The notes under the pieces: model-generated
What the model was told of the DNA's origin: nothing
Database searches by the model: none
The model's input: only the letters and a program-made list of their open reading frames with translations
Made by a program: the position numbers and the translations under genes
From: CALGYY01 sp964585485
GTDB lineage: Bacteria > Bacteroidota > Bacteroidia > Bacteroidales > CAIWKO01
DNA length: 16,679 nt
NCBI GenBank assembly: GCA_964585485.1
Contig: CAZPDS010000055.1
Coordinates: forward strand, 1-16,679
Direction of reading: 5' to 3'
In this document: one piece after another, positions 6,957-14,853 of the stretch
Layout of the letters: each line of letters starts with the position of its first letter
Numbering within the stretch: position 1 is the stretch's first letter

Positions 6957-7841
6957 ATGATTCTCATCGACGGAAAAAAAATTGCCGAAGAAATTAAAAA
7001 CGAAATTGCCACAGAGGTAAGGGAACTTCTCGCGAAGGAATTACCAACACCGCATCTGGCAGCGATTTTGGTGGGTGAAGACCCGGCCAGCCAAACCTAC
7101 GTCGCCTCTAAAGAAAAAGCCTGCCGCGAAGTCGGCTTCACGTCTTCGATTTATAGATATCCGAAAAATATGAGCGAAGCCGAACTTCTGAAGGCCGTGG
7201 ATTTCCTCAATAAAGACGAGGAGGTGCACGGATTCATCGTTCAATTGCCGCTACCCAAACACATCAACGTTCAAAACGTCATCGCTGCGATTGATCCGCA
7301 GAAAGATATCGACGGCTTTCACCCGGTAAACCTGGGCAATATGCTACTGGGCGTTCCCGCTTTCCTGCCCGCTACACCCGCCGGAATTATGATGCTGCTT
7401 GAACGTTACAAGATCGAAACCGAAGGCAAGCACTGCGTGGTGCTGGGCCGCAGCAATATCGTCGGAAGCCCCGTCAGCGTCCTGATGTCGCGCAATGCCC
7501 ATCCAGGCAACGCAACCGTCACGCTCTGCCACAGCAAAACCGCTAATCTGAAGGAAATATGCCGTTCGGCCGACATCCTGATTGTCGCCATCGGCAAACA
7601 GGAATTTGTCACAGCCGATATGGTGAAGGAAGGCGCTGTTGTTATCGATGTGGGCATGCACCGCATTCCGGATGACACAAAAAAAAGCGGCTTCCGCTTG
7701 ACCGGCGATGTGAAATTTGACGAGGTGTCGAAAAAGTCTTCCTACATTACACCGGTCCCGGGTGGTGTGGGCGTTATGACCATTGTATCCCTGTTAAAGA
7801 ACACCCTGCAGGCCTACCGTAAAGCAAGCCACCAAGAATGA
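6957..7841 (+). CDS. folD: Bifunctional methylene-THF dehydrogenase / methenyl-THF cyclohydrolase FolD
   Basis: FolD interconverts 5,10-methylene-, 5,10-methenyl- and 10-formyl-tetrahydrofolate in the cytoplasm using NADP, supplying formyl groups for purines and initiator tRNA. The 294-residue protein has the usual length. Visible features are the signature DPASQTYVASKEKAC at 42-56, with the active-site Tyr48 and Lys52, and QLPLPKH at 96-102. It also has DPQKDIDGFHP at 113-123, the nucleotide-binding GRSNIVGSP at 164-172, and the C-terminal signature PVPGGVGVMT at 266-275. The start is the ATG 16 bases after a TAnnTTTG box. The gene overlaps queE by four bases (ATGA), so the two are translationally coupled. 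Confidence 0.98.
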   Translation: MILIDGKKIAEEIKNEIATEVRELLAKELPTPHLAAILVGEDPASQTYVASKEKACREVGFTSSIYRYPKNMSEAELLKAVDFLNKDEEVHGFIVQLPLPKHINVQNVIAAIDPQKDIDGFHPVNLGNMLLGVPAFLPATPAGIMMLLERYKIETEGKHCVVLGRSNIVGSPVSVLMSRNAHPGNATVTLCHSKTANLKEICRSADILIVAIGKQEFVTADMVKEGAVVIDVGMHRIPDDTKKSGFRLTGDVKFDEVSKKSSYITPVPGGVGVMTIVSLLKNTLQAYRKASHQE

Positions 7842-8470
7842 CCGCCGACGAACAACGGGACCTTAACGAAGGACGTCTTCTTCCCCTCATGGAATTATTT
7901 TACACACTCCAGGGTGAAGGATTTCACACGGGAGAAGCGGCGGTATTCATCCGTATTGGCGGTTGCGACGTGGGTTGTAAATGGTGTGATGTGAAAGAAA
8001 GTTGGGATCCGACCTTGCATACCCTAACCCCTTTAGCCGACATTCTGAACCAGGCCAGTGCCTTTCCTTCGCCCAATGTTGTGGTAACCGGAGGGGAACC
8101 GCTGAATTACAACCTGAACCTGCTCTGCGATGGCCTGCACCAACGCGGGTACCGAACCTTTCTCGAAACCTCGGGCACCGAAAATATCAGCGGAAGTTGG
8201 GACTGGATCTGTCTTTCACCAAAAAAACAGGCCCCGCCCCTGCCAGCCATCTTCCCGTTGGCGCATGAGCTCAAAGTCATTATCGAACAACCCGATGATT
8301 TATTCGATGCCGAAAATCACGCACAGTTTGTAAGCAAGCAGTGTAAACTCTTTCTGCAACCCGAGTGGAGCCGCCGCAAAGAAATCACCCCACACCTTGT
8401 CGATTTCATCGAAAGCCATCCCGAATGGAAGCTATCCTTACAGGTACACAAATACATCGGAATTCCTTGA
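7838..8470 (+). CDS. queE: 7-carboxy-7-deazaguanine synthase QueE (radical SAM)
   Basis: QueE contracts 6-carboxytetrahydropterin to 7-carboxy-7-deazaguanine, a step toward preQ0 and queuosine in tRNA. The 210-residue protein has the canonical radical-SAM motif CDVGCKWC (Cys43, Cys47, Cys50) that binds the 4Fe-4S cluster. It is preceded by FYTLQGEGFHTGEAAVFIRIGG, typical of QueE; TGGEP (84-88) contacts SAM, and ETSGT (110-114) is also family-like. The C-terminal SLQVHKYIGIP is characteristic. The start codon overlaps the folD stop (ATGA). No other queuosine genes (queC, queD, queF) are in the window, so its partners must lie elsewhere. Confidence 0.95.
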   Translation: MTADEQRDLNEGRLLPLMELFYTLQGEGFHTGEAAVFIRIGGCDVGCKWCDVKESWDPTLHTLTPLADILNQASAFPSPNVVVTGGEPLNYNLNLLCDGLHQRGYRTFLETSGTENISGSWDWICLSPKKQAPPLPAIFPLAHELKVIIEQPDDLFDAENHAQFVSKQCKLFLQPEWSRRKEITPHLVDFIESHPEWKLSLQVHKYIGIP

Positions 8471-8473
8471 GAT

Positions 8474-8484
8474 AGTCGACAGTC
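8474..8484. repeat. Two-unit AGTC repeat, relative of the 1117 block
   Basis: AGTC-GAC-AGTC lies just after the queE stop codon, with the same 7-bp spacing and GAC spacer as the first two units at 1117-1127. The rest of the 8471-8555 gap has no terminator hairpin or clear promoter box that I can see. Confidence 0.5.
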
Positions 8485-8555
8485 ATGCCTGGATGAAATC
8501 GGGAAATATCATTGTTTTATCGTATTTTCGTCTTTCCAAATTAATCTGAAACATC

Positions 8556-10496
8556 ATGCGTCTATCTTTCCTAAGCCTGCTATTGGGCCTATTGCTGCCG
8601 GTTCATCTGCTGGCCCAACCGATGGAGCTTTCATCCAAAAACAAAAAAGCCAGCAAATCCTACCTGAAGGCTGTACAATATTACCAGGCTAAGGATCTGT
8701 CGTACGCCAGTATTGAGGTAGATCGGGCTCTCAACCTGGATCCGCAATTTATCGAAGCCTGGATGCTCAAAGGCGATGTGTGTGAGGACAAGAAAGATGT
8801 GGCGGGCGCCATCGATGCGTACCGGCATGCGGTGGAGATTAATCCTGATTTTTTTCCGCGCAACTTTTACAACCTGGCCCGGATGGAATTCGCCACCGGG
8901 AAATACAAAGAAAGCCTGGATCATTACGCGAATTATTTGAGCTATCCGGATCCCAACCCCAACCTGCTGGAACGAATTCGTTTTGAAATGGCCTGTTGTG
9001 ATTTCGCCCTGCAGGCCATCGCCCAGCCGGTCCCCTTTGATCCGCGGAATATGGGCCCCGGCATCAACACCAAAAACGACGAATACTCGCCAACCCTCAC
9101 GGTGGATGAAGAAACCTTCATCTTTACCCGTCAGATTCCCCGCAACGACCTGACAATACACTCAATGCCATACGAAGAAGACTTTTACCGCAGCACCCGC
9201 ACCGACACCACCTGGTCGGTGGCTGAACGGATGCCCGCACCCATCAACAGCCACGGCAATGAAGGAGCGCAAAGCATCGCGCCCGACGGGCAAACGATGT
9301 ACTTCACCATTTGCAACAAATCCGACGGCGTTGGCAGTTGCGATCTCTACTACGCCAAACGTCAGGGCGAAGTCTGGAGCCGGCCCATCAACATGGGCAA
9401 TGTCGTAAACTCCTCCACCTGGGATTCGCAGCCCAGCATTAGTCCGGATGGCAAAACACTCTACTTCGCCAGCGCCCGCAGCGGTTCGGTGGGCAACATG
9501 GACATCTGGAAAACGGTTTGGGACAACGGAAGCTGGCAGGCTCCGGTGAACCTCGGCCCCACCATCAACACCAAAAAAGGTGAACTTTCGCCCTTTATTC
9601 ATCCCGACGGGCAAACCCTGTACTTCACGTCCAACGGCCACATCGGTATGGGCGGCAGTGATCTTTACGTGAGCCGGATGGACACCAGCGACCAATGGAG
9701 CGAGCCCGTGAACCTCGGCTATCCCATCAACACCTTTAAAGACGAGGGCTACCTGATCGTTAATGGCAAGGGCGACAAAGCGTATTTTGCATCCGGACTG
9801 TTCAAAACAGAAGGCGGCATGGACCTTTACACCTTCGACCTCTACAAAGCGGCACGACCGGTAGTGGTCACCTATATGAAAGGAAAGGTCTTCGACAAAA
9901 CAACGCAGCAGCCCCTGGAAGGGCACTTCGAACTCATCGATTTGGAAACCGGCAGCATCGTGGTGCAATCCAACAGCGATCCGATGAACGGTGAGTTTCT
10001 GGTGTCGGTTCCGAATGACAAGAACTATGCGTTGAACGTATCGCGGGAAGGCTATCTTTTCTTCTCTGAAAACTTCACCCTGAAAGGCACGCATGACCGC
10101 ACGGATCCATTCCTGAAAGATGTGCCGCTACAGCCCATGGCCACCGGGGTTACCGTGATCCTAAAAAACATCTTTTTCGATTTTGACAAATTCGACTTGC
10201 TCCCCGAGTCCCGCGTGGAACTGGCCAGGCTAACCGAATTATTGAAAAAGAATCCGCGGATGAAAATTGAAATTGGCGGACATACCGACAACAAAGGCAG
10301 CCGGGAATACAACCAGCAACTTTCGGAAAACCGCGCCAAATCCGTTCTTGAATACCTTGTTTCGCAAGGGATCGATCGTGCACGACTCTCCGCCAAAGGC
10401 TATGGTATGGAAAAACCCATCGACTCCAACGACACTGACGAAGGCCGCGCCAACAACCGACGCACCGAGTTTAAAGTCATGGATTTTATAAACTAA
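8556..10496 (+). CDS. PorE-like OmpA-family envelope protein (TPR, PD40 propeller, OmpA)
   Basis: The 646-residue product has a signal peptide (about 1-20, cleavage after LLAQ or nearby). TPR-type helices follow at about 31-130 (for example ALNLDPQFIEAWMLKGD). Five PD40/WD40-like blades come next at about 170-430, marked by repeats such as SIAPDGQTMYF (240-250), SISPDGKTLYF (294-304) and FIHPDGQTLYF (347-357). A carboxypeptidase-regulatory-like beta-sandwich lies at about 438-515. The C-terminal OmpA domain (about 535-646) has FFDFDKFDL, GHTDNKGS with Asp578, and LSENRAKS with Arg593, the residues expected to hold peptidoglycan. This domain order matches PorE, a type IX secretion component linking the machine to the cell wall, but Bacteroidota have several such paralogs. 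Unlike lipoprotein PorE, no lipobox cysteine is present. It appears monocistronic or leads into mtaB 47 bases on. Confidence 0.88.
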   Translation: MRLSFLSLLLGLLLPVHLLAQPMELSSKNKKASKSYLKAVQYYQAKDLSYASIEVDRALNLDPQFIEAWMLKGDVCEDKKDVAGAIDAYRHAVEINPDFFPRNFYNLARMEFATGKYKESLDHYANYLSYPDPNPNLLERIRFEMACCDFALQAIAQPVPFDPRNMGPGINTKNDEYSPTLTVDEETFIFTRQIPRNDLTIHSMPYEEDFYRSTRTDTTWSVAERMPAPINSHGNEGAQSIAPDGQTMYFTICNKSDGVGSCDLYYAKRQGEVWSRPINMGNVVNSSTWDSQPSISPDGKTLYFASARSGSVGNMDIWKTVWDNGSWQAPVNLGPTINTKKGELSPFIHPDGQTLYFTSNGHIGMGGSDLYVSRMDTSDQWSEPVNLGYPINTFKDEGYLIVNGKGDKAYFASGLFKTEGGMDLYTFDLYKAARPVVVTYMKGKVFDKTTQQPLEGHFELIDLETGSIVVQSNSDPMNGEFLVSVPNDKNYALNVSREGYLFFSENFTLKGTHDRTDPFLKDVPLQPMATGVTVILKNIFFDFDKFDLLPESRVELARLTELLKKNPRMKIEIGGHTDNKGSREYNQQLSENRAKSVLEYLVSQGIDRARLSAKGYGMEKPIDSNDTDEGRANNRRTEFKVMDFIN

Positions 10497-10543
10497 AATC
10501 AAACTCCCGGCACTAAATAACGCAAACTATCTACTCCGCTCTT

Positions 10544-11815
10544 ATGACAAAACGTATCGCCTTCCACACACTGGGTTGCAAACTGAATTTTGCAGAAACG
10601 GCGGGTATTTCCCGGCAATTCGCACCCGAAGGCTATACCCAGGTTGATTTTCACGAAGAGGCCGACATCTACGTTATCCATTCATGCACGGTAACGGTAA
10701 ACGCCGAAAAGAAGACCATCGCAGCCATCCGGCAGTCCCATAAGCGAAATCCCGCTGCACACATAGCTGTCATCGGCTGCATGTCGGAACTGGATCCGGA
10801 TCGGCTACGACAGCAACCCGGCGTTCAGTGGGTCCTGGGCAACAACGATAAGTACAAGCTGAATGAAATTCTGGAACAGCAGGCTTTCCCAACGAACGAA
10901 GATCCCAGCCTGCATTTTTATCCATCCTGGAGCATTAATGAACGTACGCGATCGTTTTTAAAAATTCAGGACGGCTGTGATTACTTCTGTTCGTACTGCA
11001 CCATTCCGCTGGCACGGGGCCGCAGCCGGAGTGCAACTATTGCACAGGCCATGCAATCGGCACGTGAAATTGCCGCGGCGGGTATGAAAGAAATCGTTTT
11101 AACGGGAATCAACATTGGTGATTTTGGTCGTCACCAACAGGAAAACCTGTATACGCTTCTGCAGCAAATGGAAACACTGAAAGGCATTGAGCGTATACGT
11201 ATTTCATCCATAGAACCAGATTTGCTCGACGATCGCATTATCCGAATGGCCGGTGGCGACAGCAAATTGCAACCTCATTTTCACATTCCGCTACAATCCG
11301 GATCCGACGCGGTGCTCCGGATGATGAACCGAAAATATTCCGTGGAGGATTTTCGTCGAAAAGTTGAAACCATACGACAGGCGCTGCCGATGGGCTGCAT
11401 TGCCACCGACATCATCGCGGGCTTCCCCGGGGAAACGGATGAGCTGTTCCAGGAAACCTACGACTTCATCAACACCCTCGATTTGTCCTACATGCATGTG
11501 TTCACCTACTCCGAACGCCGCAACACCAAAGCGCTAAGGCAAGCCGATCCGGTTCCGCCCGAACAACGAAAAAGTCGTGGGCGTCGTTTGCAGGAAATCA
11601 GCAACCAGAAAAAAGAAGCCTTCTACATGGCCAATAAAAACAGGCACTGCAAGGTTTTCTTTGAATCTGAAAATAAAAACGGATATCTTTACGGATTTAC
11701 CGACAACTACATCCGTGCCCGCATACCTTTTACACCCGCCCTTGTCAACAGCATTGCCAGCGTAATGCTCACCAAACTCGCCAATAAAGACTGCTTCACC
11801 GCCGAACTGACCTAA
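10544..11815 (+). CDS. mtaB: tRNA (t6A37) methylthiotransferase MtaB
   Basis: MtaB adds a methylthio group to C2 of N6-threonylcarbamoyladenosine at position 37 of ANN-decoding tRNAs. The 423-residue protein has the three domains expected. The N-terminal UPF0004 domain carries the auxiliary cluster cysteines Cys12 (HTLGCKLNFAET), Cys48 and Cys79. The radical-SAM domain has CDYFCSYC (Cys145, Cys149, Cys152). The C-terminal TRAM-like region spans about 361-420. The HTLGCKLN start and CTIPLARGRSRS context favour MtaB over MiaB or RimO. HIPLQSGSDAVLRMMNR (247-263) is the family signature. Length is normal. It sits between the OmpA-like gene (47 bases upstream) and the Lgt-family gene (52 bases downstream), all in one direction. 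Confidence 0.95.
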   Translation: MTKRIAFHTLGCKLNFAETAGISRQFAPEGYTQVDFHEEADIYVIHSCTVTVNAEKKTIAAIRQSHKRNPAAHIAVIGCMSELDPDRLRQQPGVQWVLGNNDKYKLNEILEQQAFPTNEDPSLHFYPSWSINERTRSFLKIQDGCDYFCSYCTIPLARGRSRSATIAQAMQSAREIAAAGMKEIVLTGINIGDFGRHQQENLYTLLQQMETLKGIERIRISSIEPDLLDDRIIRMAGGDSKLQPHFHIPLQSGSDAVLRMMNRKYSVEDFRRKVETIRQALPMGCIATDIIAGFPGETDELFQETYDFINTLDLSYMHVFTYSERRNTKALRQADPVPPEQRKSRGRRLQEISNQKKEAFYMANKNRHCKVFFESENKNGYLYGFTDNYIRARIPFTPALVNSIASVMLTKLANKDCFTAELT

Positions 11816-11867
11816 ACCAAGCCCTACAATAACTTCACTTGTTTTTCACTCTTAACGATTAACGAAT

Positions 11868-13040
11868 ATGTATCCTGCTCTCAGCGACCTCATCAACGAT
11901 ATCTTTGGTACCAACATCACGCTTCCGGTTCAAACCTATGGTTTCTTTGTTGCTTCAGCCTATCTGATCGGAACCTGGGTGTTGCGAAACGAGTTAAAAA
12001 TTAAAGAGAAACGCGGGCTTCTTCAATCAGGCACCCAAAGAATTCTGGAAGGCGCACCGGCCACGATCCGCGAACTGATTGTCCTGGGCATCGTTTCCCT
12101 CTTGCTGGGATACAAATTCAGCGGGATGATCATCGACTACCGAAGTTTTGCGGAGAACCCTCAGGATTACCTGCTCTCAGCGGAAGGCAGCATTTGGGGC
12201 GGGCTTGTGGTGGCCGCCGGATTTGTATTCTATCGTTGGTACAGTAAGAACAAAAAGAAACTGGCAAAACCGGTCTGGAAAACCATTGAGGTCAAACCGC
12301 ACGAACAAGCGGGCAACATATTGATCATTGCCGCCATTGGCGGACTGTTGGGCGCAAAGCTTTTTCACAACCTTGAAAACTTCGGCGATTTTCTGGCAGA
12401 TCCGGTGGGCCAGCTATTTGCTTTTAGCGGACTCACATTTTACGGAGGACTGATCGTTGGCAGTGCAAGCGTGATATGGTTTGCACGCCGGCAAAAAATG
12501 GCCATCCTTCCGCTTATCGATGCCAGTGCACCGGCGGTAGCACTGAGCTACGGCGTGGGCCGCCTGGGTTGTCATATGTCGGGCGATGGCTGCTGGGGCG
12601 TGGAAAACCTCAATCCAAAGCCGGAATGGCTAAGCTGGCTTCCTGACTGGATGTGGTCGTTTAACTTCCCGCACAACGTGGTGAATGAAGGCATTGCGAT
12701 CGACCACTGCACCGGCAAATACTGCTCTGTGTTGGAACACGGGGTTTACCCAACCTCCTTTTATGATTTTCTGCTGATGGCCGCCTTCTTCGTGGTGCTG
12801 ATCCTAATCCGCAACAAAGTTAAGATATCCGGACAGCTCTTTTCCATTCTCCTTATCTATATCGGTATCGAGCGTTTCTTTCTGGAAAAGATACGGGTAA
12901 ATAATGTGTTTGAATTCCTCGGAATGCACGTGACCCAGGCAGAGGTTATCTCCATTATTATGGTCCTCGCCGGTCTGCTCGGATTATGGTACTTTAGAAA
13001 ACTTCACAACAACAAATCCACGACTCAGGTCAAATCCTGA
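11868..13040 (+). CDS. Lgt-family prolipoprotein diacylglyceryl transferase, enlarged form
   Basis: Lgt transfers diacylglycerol from phosphatidylglycerol to the lipobox cysteine of prolipoproteins in the inner membrane. The 390-residue protein is about 100 residues longer than typical Lgt. Family features are QTYGFF near 22-27, the core GAKLFHNL...FYGGL at 162-195, the signature SYGVGRLGCHMSGDGCWG at 227-244 with Arg232, YPTSFYD at 294-300, and ERFFLEKIR at 335-343 with Arg336 and Glu340 (matching E. coli Arg239 and Glu243). The histidine of the E. coli FHGGL motif is Tyr192 here, and the GRIGNFINGE segment is altered. Residues about 71-128 look like a second copy of 151-210. It is probably the genome's Lgt, but a paralog is possible. 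Confidence 0.82.
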   Translation: MYPALSDLINDIFGTNITLPVQTYGFFVASAYLIGTWVLRNELKIKEKRGLLQSGTQRILEGAPATIRELIVLGIVSLLLGYKFSGMIIDYRSFAENPQDYLLSAEGSIWGGLVVAAGFVFYRWYSKNKKKLAKPVWKTIEVKPHEQAGNILIIAAIGGLLGAKLFHNLENFGDFLADPVGQLFAFSGLTFYGGLIVGSASVIWFARRQKMAILPLIDASAPAVALSYGVGRLGCHMSGDGCWGVENLNPKPEWLSWLPDWMWSFNFPHNVVNEGIAIDHCTGKYCSVLEHGVYPTSFYDFLLMAAFFVVLILIRNKVKISGQLFSILLIYIGIERFFLEKIRVNNVFEFLGMHVTQAEVISIIMVLAGLLGLWYFRKLHNNKSTTQVKS

Positions 13041-13070
13041 AAACCCCGAATCATCAGGCATTCCGTGATT

Positions 13071-13095
13071 GCAATTTGGGTTCAATCTAAATTGC
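13071..13095. repeat. Inverted repeat GCAATTT / AAATTGC
   Basis: Perfect 7-bp arms (13071-13077 and 13089-13095) with an 11-base spacer lie in the gap after the Lgt-family gene. No T-run follows, so it is not a classic terminator; it could be a protein-binding site. Confidence 0.45.
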
Positions 13096-13103
13096 CATTT
13101 CGC

Positions 13104-13134
13104 TTGGTCGTGTTAGCAAAATAGCGTAAACTTG
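13104..13134 (+). promoter_or_regulatory. Candidate promoter of the split 5'-nucleotidase genes
   Basis: TTG at 13104-13106 and TAAACTTG at 13127-13134 are separated by 20 bases. This matches the Bacteroidota -33/-7 arrangement (TTG, about 19-21 bases, TAnnTTTG) with one mismatch in the -7 box. The first gene's ATG is 20 bases downstream of the box. Confidence 0.45.
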
Positions 13135-13139
13135 CTAAC
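13112..13139. promoter_or_regulatory. Operator-like inverted repeat GTTAGCAA / TTGCTAAC
   Basis: Perfect 8-bp arms at 13112-13119 and 13132-13139 are separated by 12 bases, about two helical turns centre to centre. The right arm overlaps the candidate -7 box at 13127-13134, and the left arm lies between the -33 and -7 elements. A dimeric regulator bound here would block transcription of the nucleotidase pair. No regulator gene is adjacent. Confidence 0.45.
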
Positions 13140-13154
13140 CCTGAACAATGCTTG

Positions 13155-13931
13155 ATGAAACGCATCATTACTCCAACCTTCGCCGTATTACTTTGTCTAT
13201 CCCTGCTGACTTCAGGGTGTGCTGTGCGCTACCGGGTTCAGGAAAAAAAAACCATCGGCCGCGTCATTAATATTGACAGTACCCTGAAGCTTGGCGAAGA
13301 TTCAATTGCGATACGCATCATCGAACCCTACAAGGCCTCCATGGAGGCGGGCATGAACGAAATCATCGCCTACAGCGAACGCACAATAGTAAAAGACCAA
13401 CCGGAAGGAGCCCTGGGCAATCTGGTAGCCGATATTGTACTGCTCATGGCCAACCGCTTTGCACGGGCCGAAGGGCGCGACACTGCCGACATTTGCCTGC
13501 TTAACAACGGCGGTCTCCGCAGCACCCTGCCCCGGGGTGCGGTGAGTGTACGAAACGTCTTTGAACTTATGCCCTTCGAAAACAAAATCGTGCTGCTGCA
13601 ACTCAGCGGGGAACAGTGCCGACAACTGCTGAACTACATTGCCCGGGAAGGTGGCCTTCCTGTAGCCGGACTGCGCTTGAACATTCAAAACGAAAATGCA
13701 ATAAACGTCCTTATTCGAAACCAACAGTTTGATGAAGCCCGGAACTATTGGGTGGTTACCTCCGACTACCTTGCCGAAGGCGGTGATGATATGACGTTTT
13801 TCAATGCCCCCCTTCAAAAAATTGAACTTTCGTTGAAAGTCCGTGATGCCCTGATAGACTACCTCCGGCAGTATACGAAGGAAGGGAATGTGCTCGATGT
13901 TAAAACAGACGGGAGGATCCAGTATGAGTAG
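13155..13931 (+). CDS. 5'-nucleotidase C-terminal domain lipoprotein
   Basis: The ATG at 13155 is preferred over the TTG one codon earlier, giving 258 residues. A Sec signal ends in LLTSGC (Cys at about residue 22), a slightly atypical lipobox suggesting a lipoprotein. The body matches the C-terminal substrate-binding domain of UshA-type 5'-nucleotidases: EGALGNLVADI near 85-95, the motif LLNNGGLRSTLPRGAV near 116-131, and VFELMPFENKIVLLQLSG near 136-153. The domain has no metal-binding residues and normally follows the catalytic domain in one chain. Here the catalytic half is encoded by the next gene, which overlaps by 8 bases. The two products probably work together outside the inner membrane on nucleotides or related phosphoesters. 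Confidence 0.88.
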   Translation: MKRIITPTFAVLLCLSLLTSGCAVRYRVQEKKTIGRVINIDSTLKLGEDSIAIRIIEPYKASMEAGMNEIIAYSERTIVKDQPEGALGNLVADIVLLMANRFARAEGRDTADICLLNNGGLRSTLPRGAVSVRNVFELMPFENKIVLLQLSGEQCRQLLNYIAREGGLPVAGLRLNIQNENAINVLIRNQQFDEARNYWVVTSDYLAEGGDDMTFFNAPLQKIELSLKVRDALIDYLRQYTKEGNVLDVKTDGRIQYE

Positions 13932-14853
13932 CCGGCGCGAATTCCTGAAAACATTGCTGCTGGGCGGCGCTGCGCTGGGGTTAAGCCATTCGGCCCTCTC
14001 CGCGTTTGCTTCCAGCGAACTTGTAAAAATCAGTATTCTTCACACCAACGACACCCACAGCCACATCGATGCGTTTCCGGCAAACGATAGTCGCTTCCCG
14101 GGTATGGGCGGCTTTGCACAACGAGCCGCCCTGGTACGAAAAATCCGGCGTGAAGAAAAAAATGTACTGCTCTTCGATGCCGGGGATGTGTTCCAGGGAT
14201 CGCCGTATTTTAATATGTACAATGGCGAGGTTGAATTCAAACTCATGAGCGAAATGGGCTACAACGGAATGACCATCGGTAATCACGAATTCGACAACGG
14301 GGTAGAAGGCATTGCTGCTCAATTAAAACACACAAATTTTCCATTGATTTCGTCCAATTACGATTTCTCGGATACCCCGATGGCCGGAAAAACAGAAGCC
14401 TATAAAGTCTATTCACTGGATGGAGTGAAGGTGGGTGTTTTTGGATTGGGCATTCAACTGGAAGGACTGGTCAGCCGGAAAAACTACGGTGCAACCCGTT
14501 TTCTCGAACCCATGCCCAAAGCCGCGGAAATGGCGCGTTTCCTGAAGAAAGAACAAGCATGCGACCTGATCATTTGCCTGTCGCACCTTGGATGCAGTTA
14601 CCGCGATGACCAAGACAGCGATGTACGAATGGCCCGCCAGAGTAAGCATATCGACCTTATCATCGGTGGACACACGCACACATTCATAGATAAGCCCTAC
14701 GTTTTTCGCAACTCCGACAAGCAGGAAATTCTAGTTTCACAAGTGGGTTGGGGCGGGGTAAAATTAGGACGGATTGATTACTATCTAGTTAAGGGAAGTG
14801 GCATAAAAATAGCCGATTCCCATACGATAAAAATAGAAAAAAATAAAGGTTAA
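13924..14853 (+). CDS. Tat-exported 5'-nucleotidase-type metallophosphatase (catalytic half)
   Basis: I start at ATG 13924-13926, which overlaps the previous stop (ATGAGTAG) and has a GGGAGG ribosome-binding site about 7 bases upstream, unusually strong for this window. That start gives 309 residues beginning with a textbook twin-arginine signal (SRREFLK at 3-9, hydrophobic to about 28). The metallophosphatase motifs are complete: HTNDTHSH (Asp43, His45), DAGD (Asp88), GNHEFDNG (Asn120, His121), LSHLG (His221) and GGHTH (His250, His252), which together bind two metal ions. The usual C-terminal substrate domain is absent and is encoded just upstream. It likely hydrolyses nucleoside monophosphates or nucleotide sugars in the periplasm after export as a folded, metal-loaded enzyme. 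Confidence 0.92.
   Translation: MSSRREFLKTLLLGGAALGLSHSALSAFASSELVKISILHTNDTHSHIDAFPANDSRFPGMGGFAQRAALVRKIRREEKNVLLFDAGDVFQGSPYFNMYNGEVEFKLMSEMGYNGMTIGNHEFDNGVEGIAAQLKHTNFPLISSNYDFSDTPMAGKTEAYKVYSLDGVKVGVFGLGIQLEGLVSRKNYGATRFLEPMPKAAEMARFLKKEQACDLIICLSHLGCSYRDDQDSDVRMARQSKHIDLIIGGHTHTFIDKPYVFRNSDKQEILVSQVGWGGVKLGRIDYYLVKGSGIKIADSHTIKIEKNKG

Noticed and set aside
9162..10094. 310-codon open frame on the minus strand
   Set aside because: It is antisense to the OmpA-family gene, with low-complexity Val/His/Gly-rich translation and no motif.
13888..13923. Upstream start for the metallophosphatase (MCSMLKQTGGSS...)
   Set aside because: It would bury the twin-arginine signal 12 residues inside; the ATG at 13924 has a GGGAGG site at proper distance and places RR at residues 4-5.
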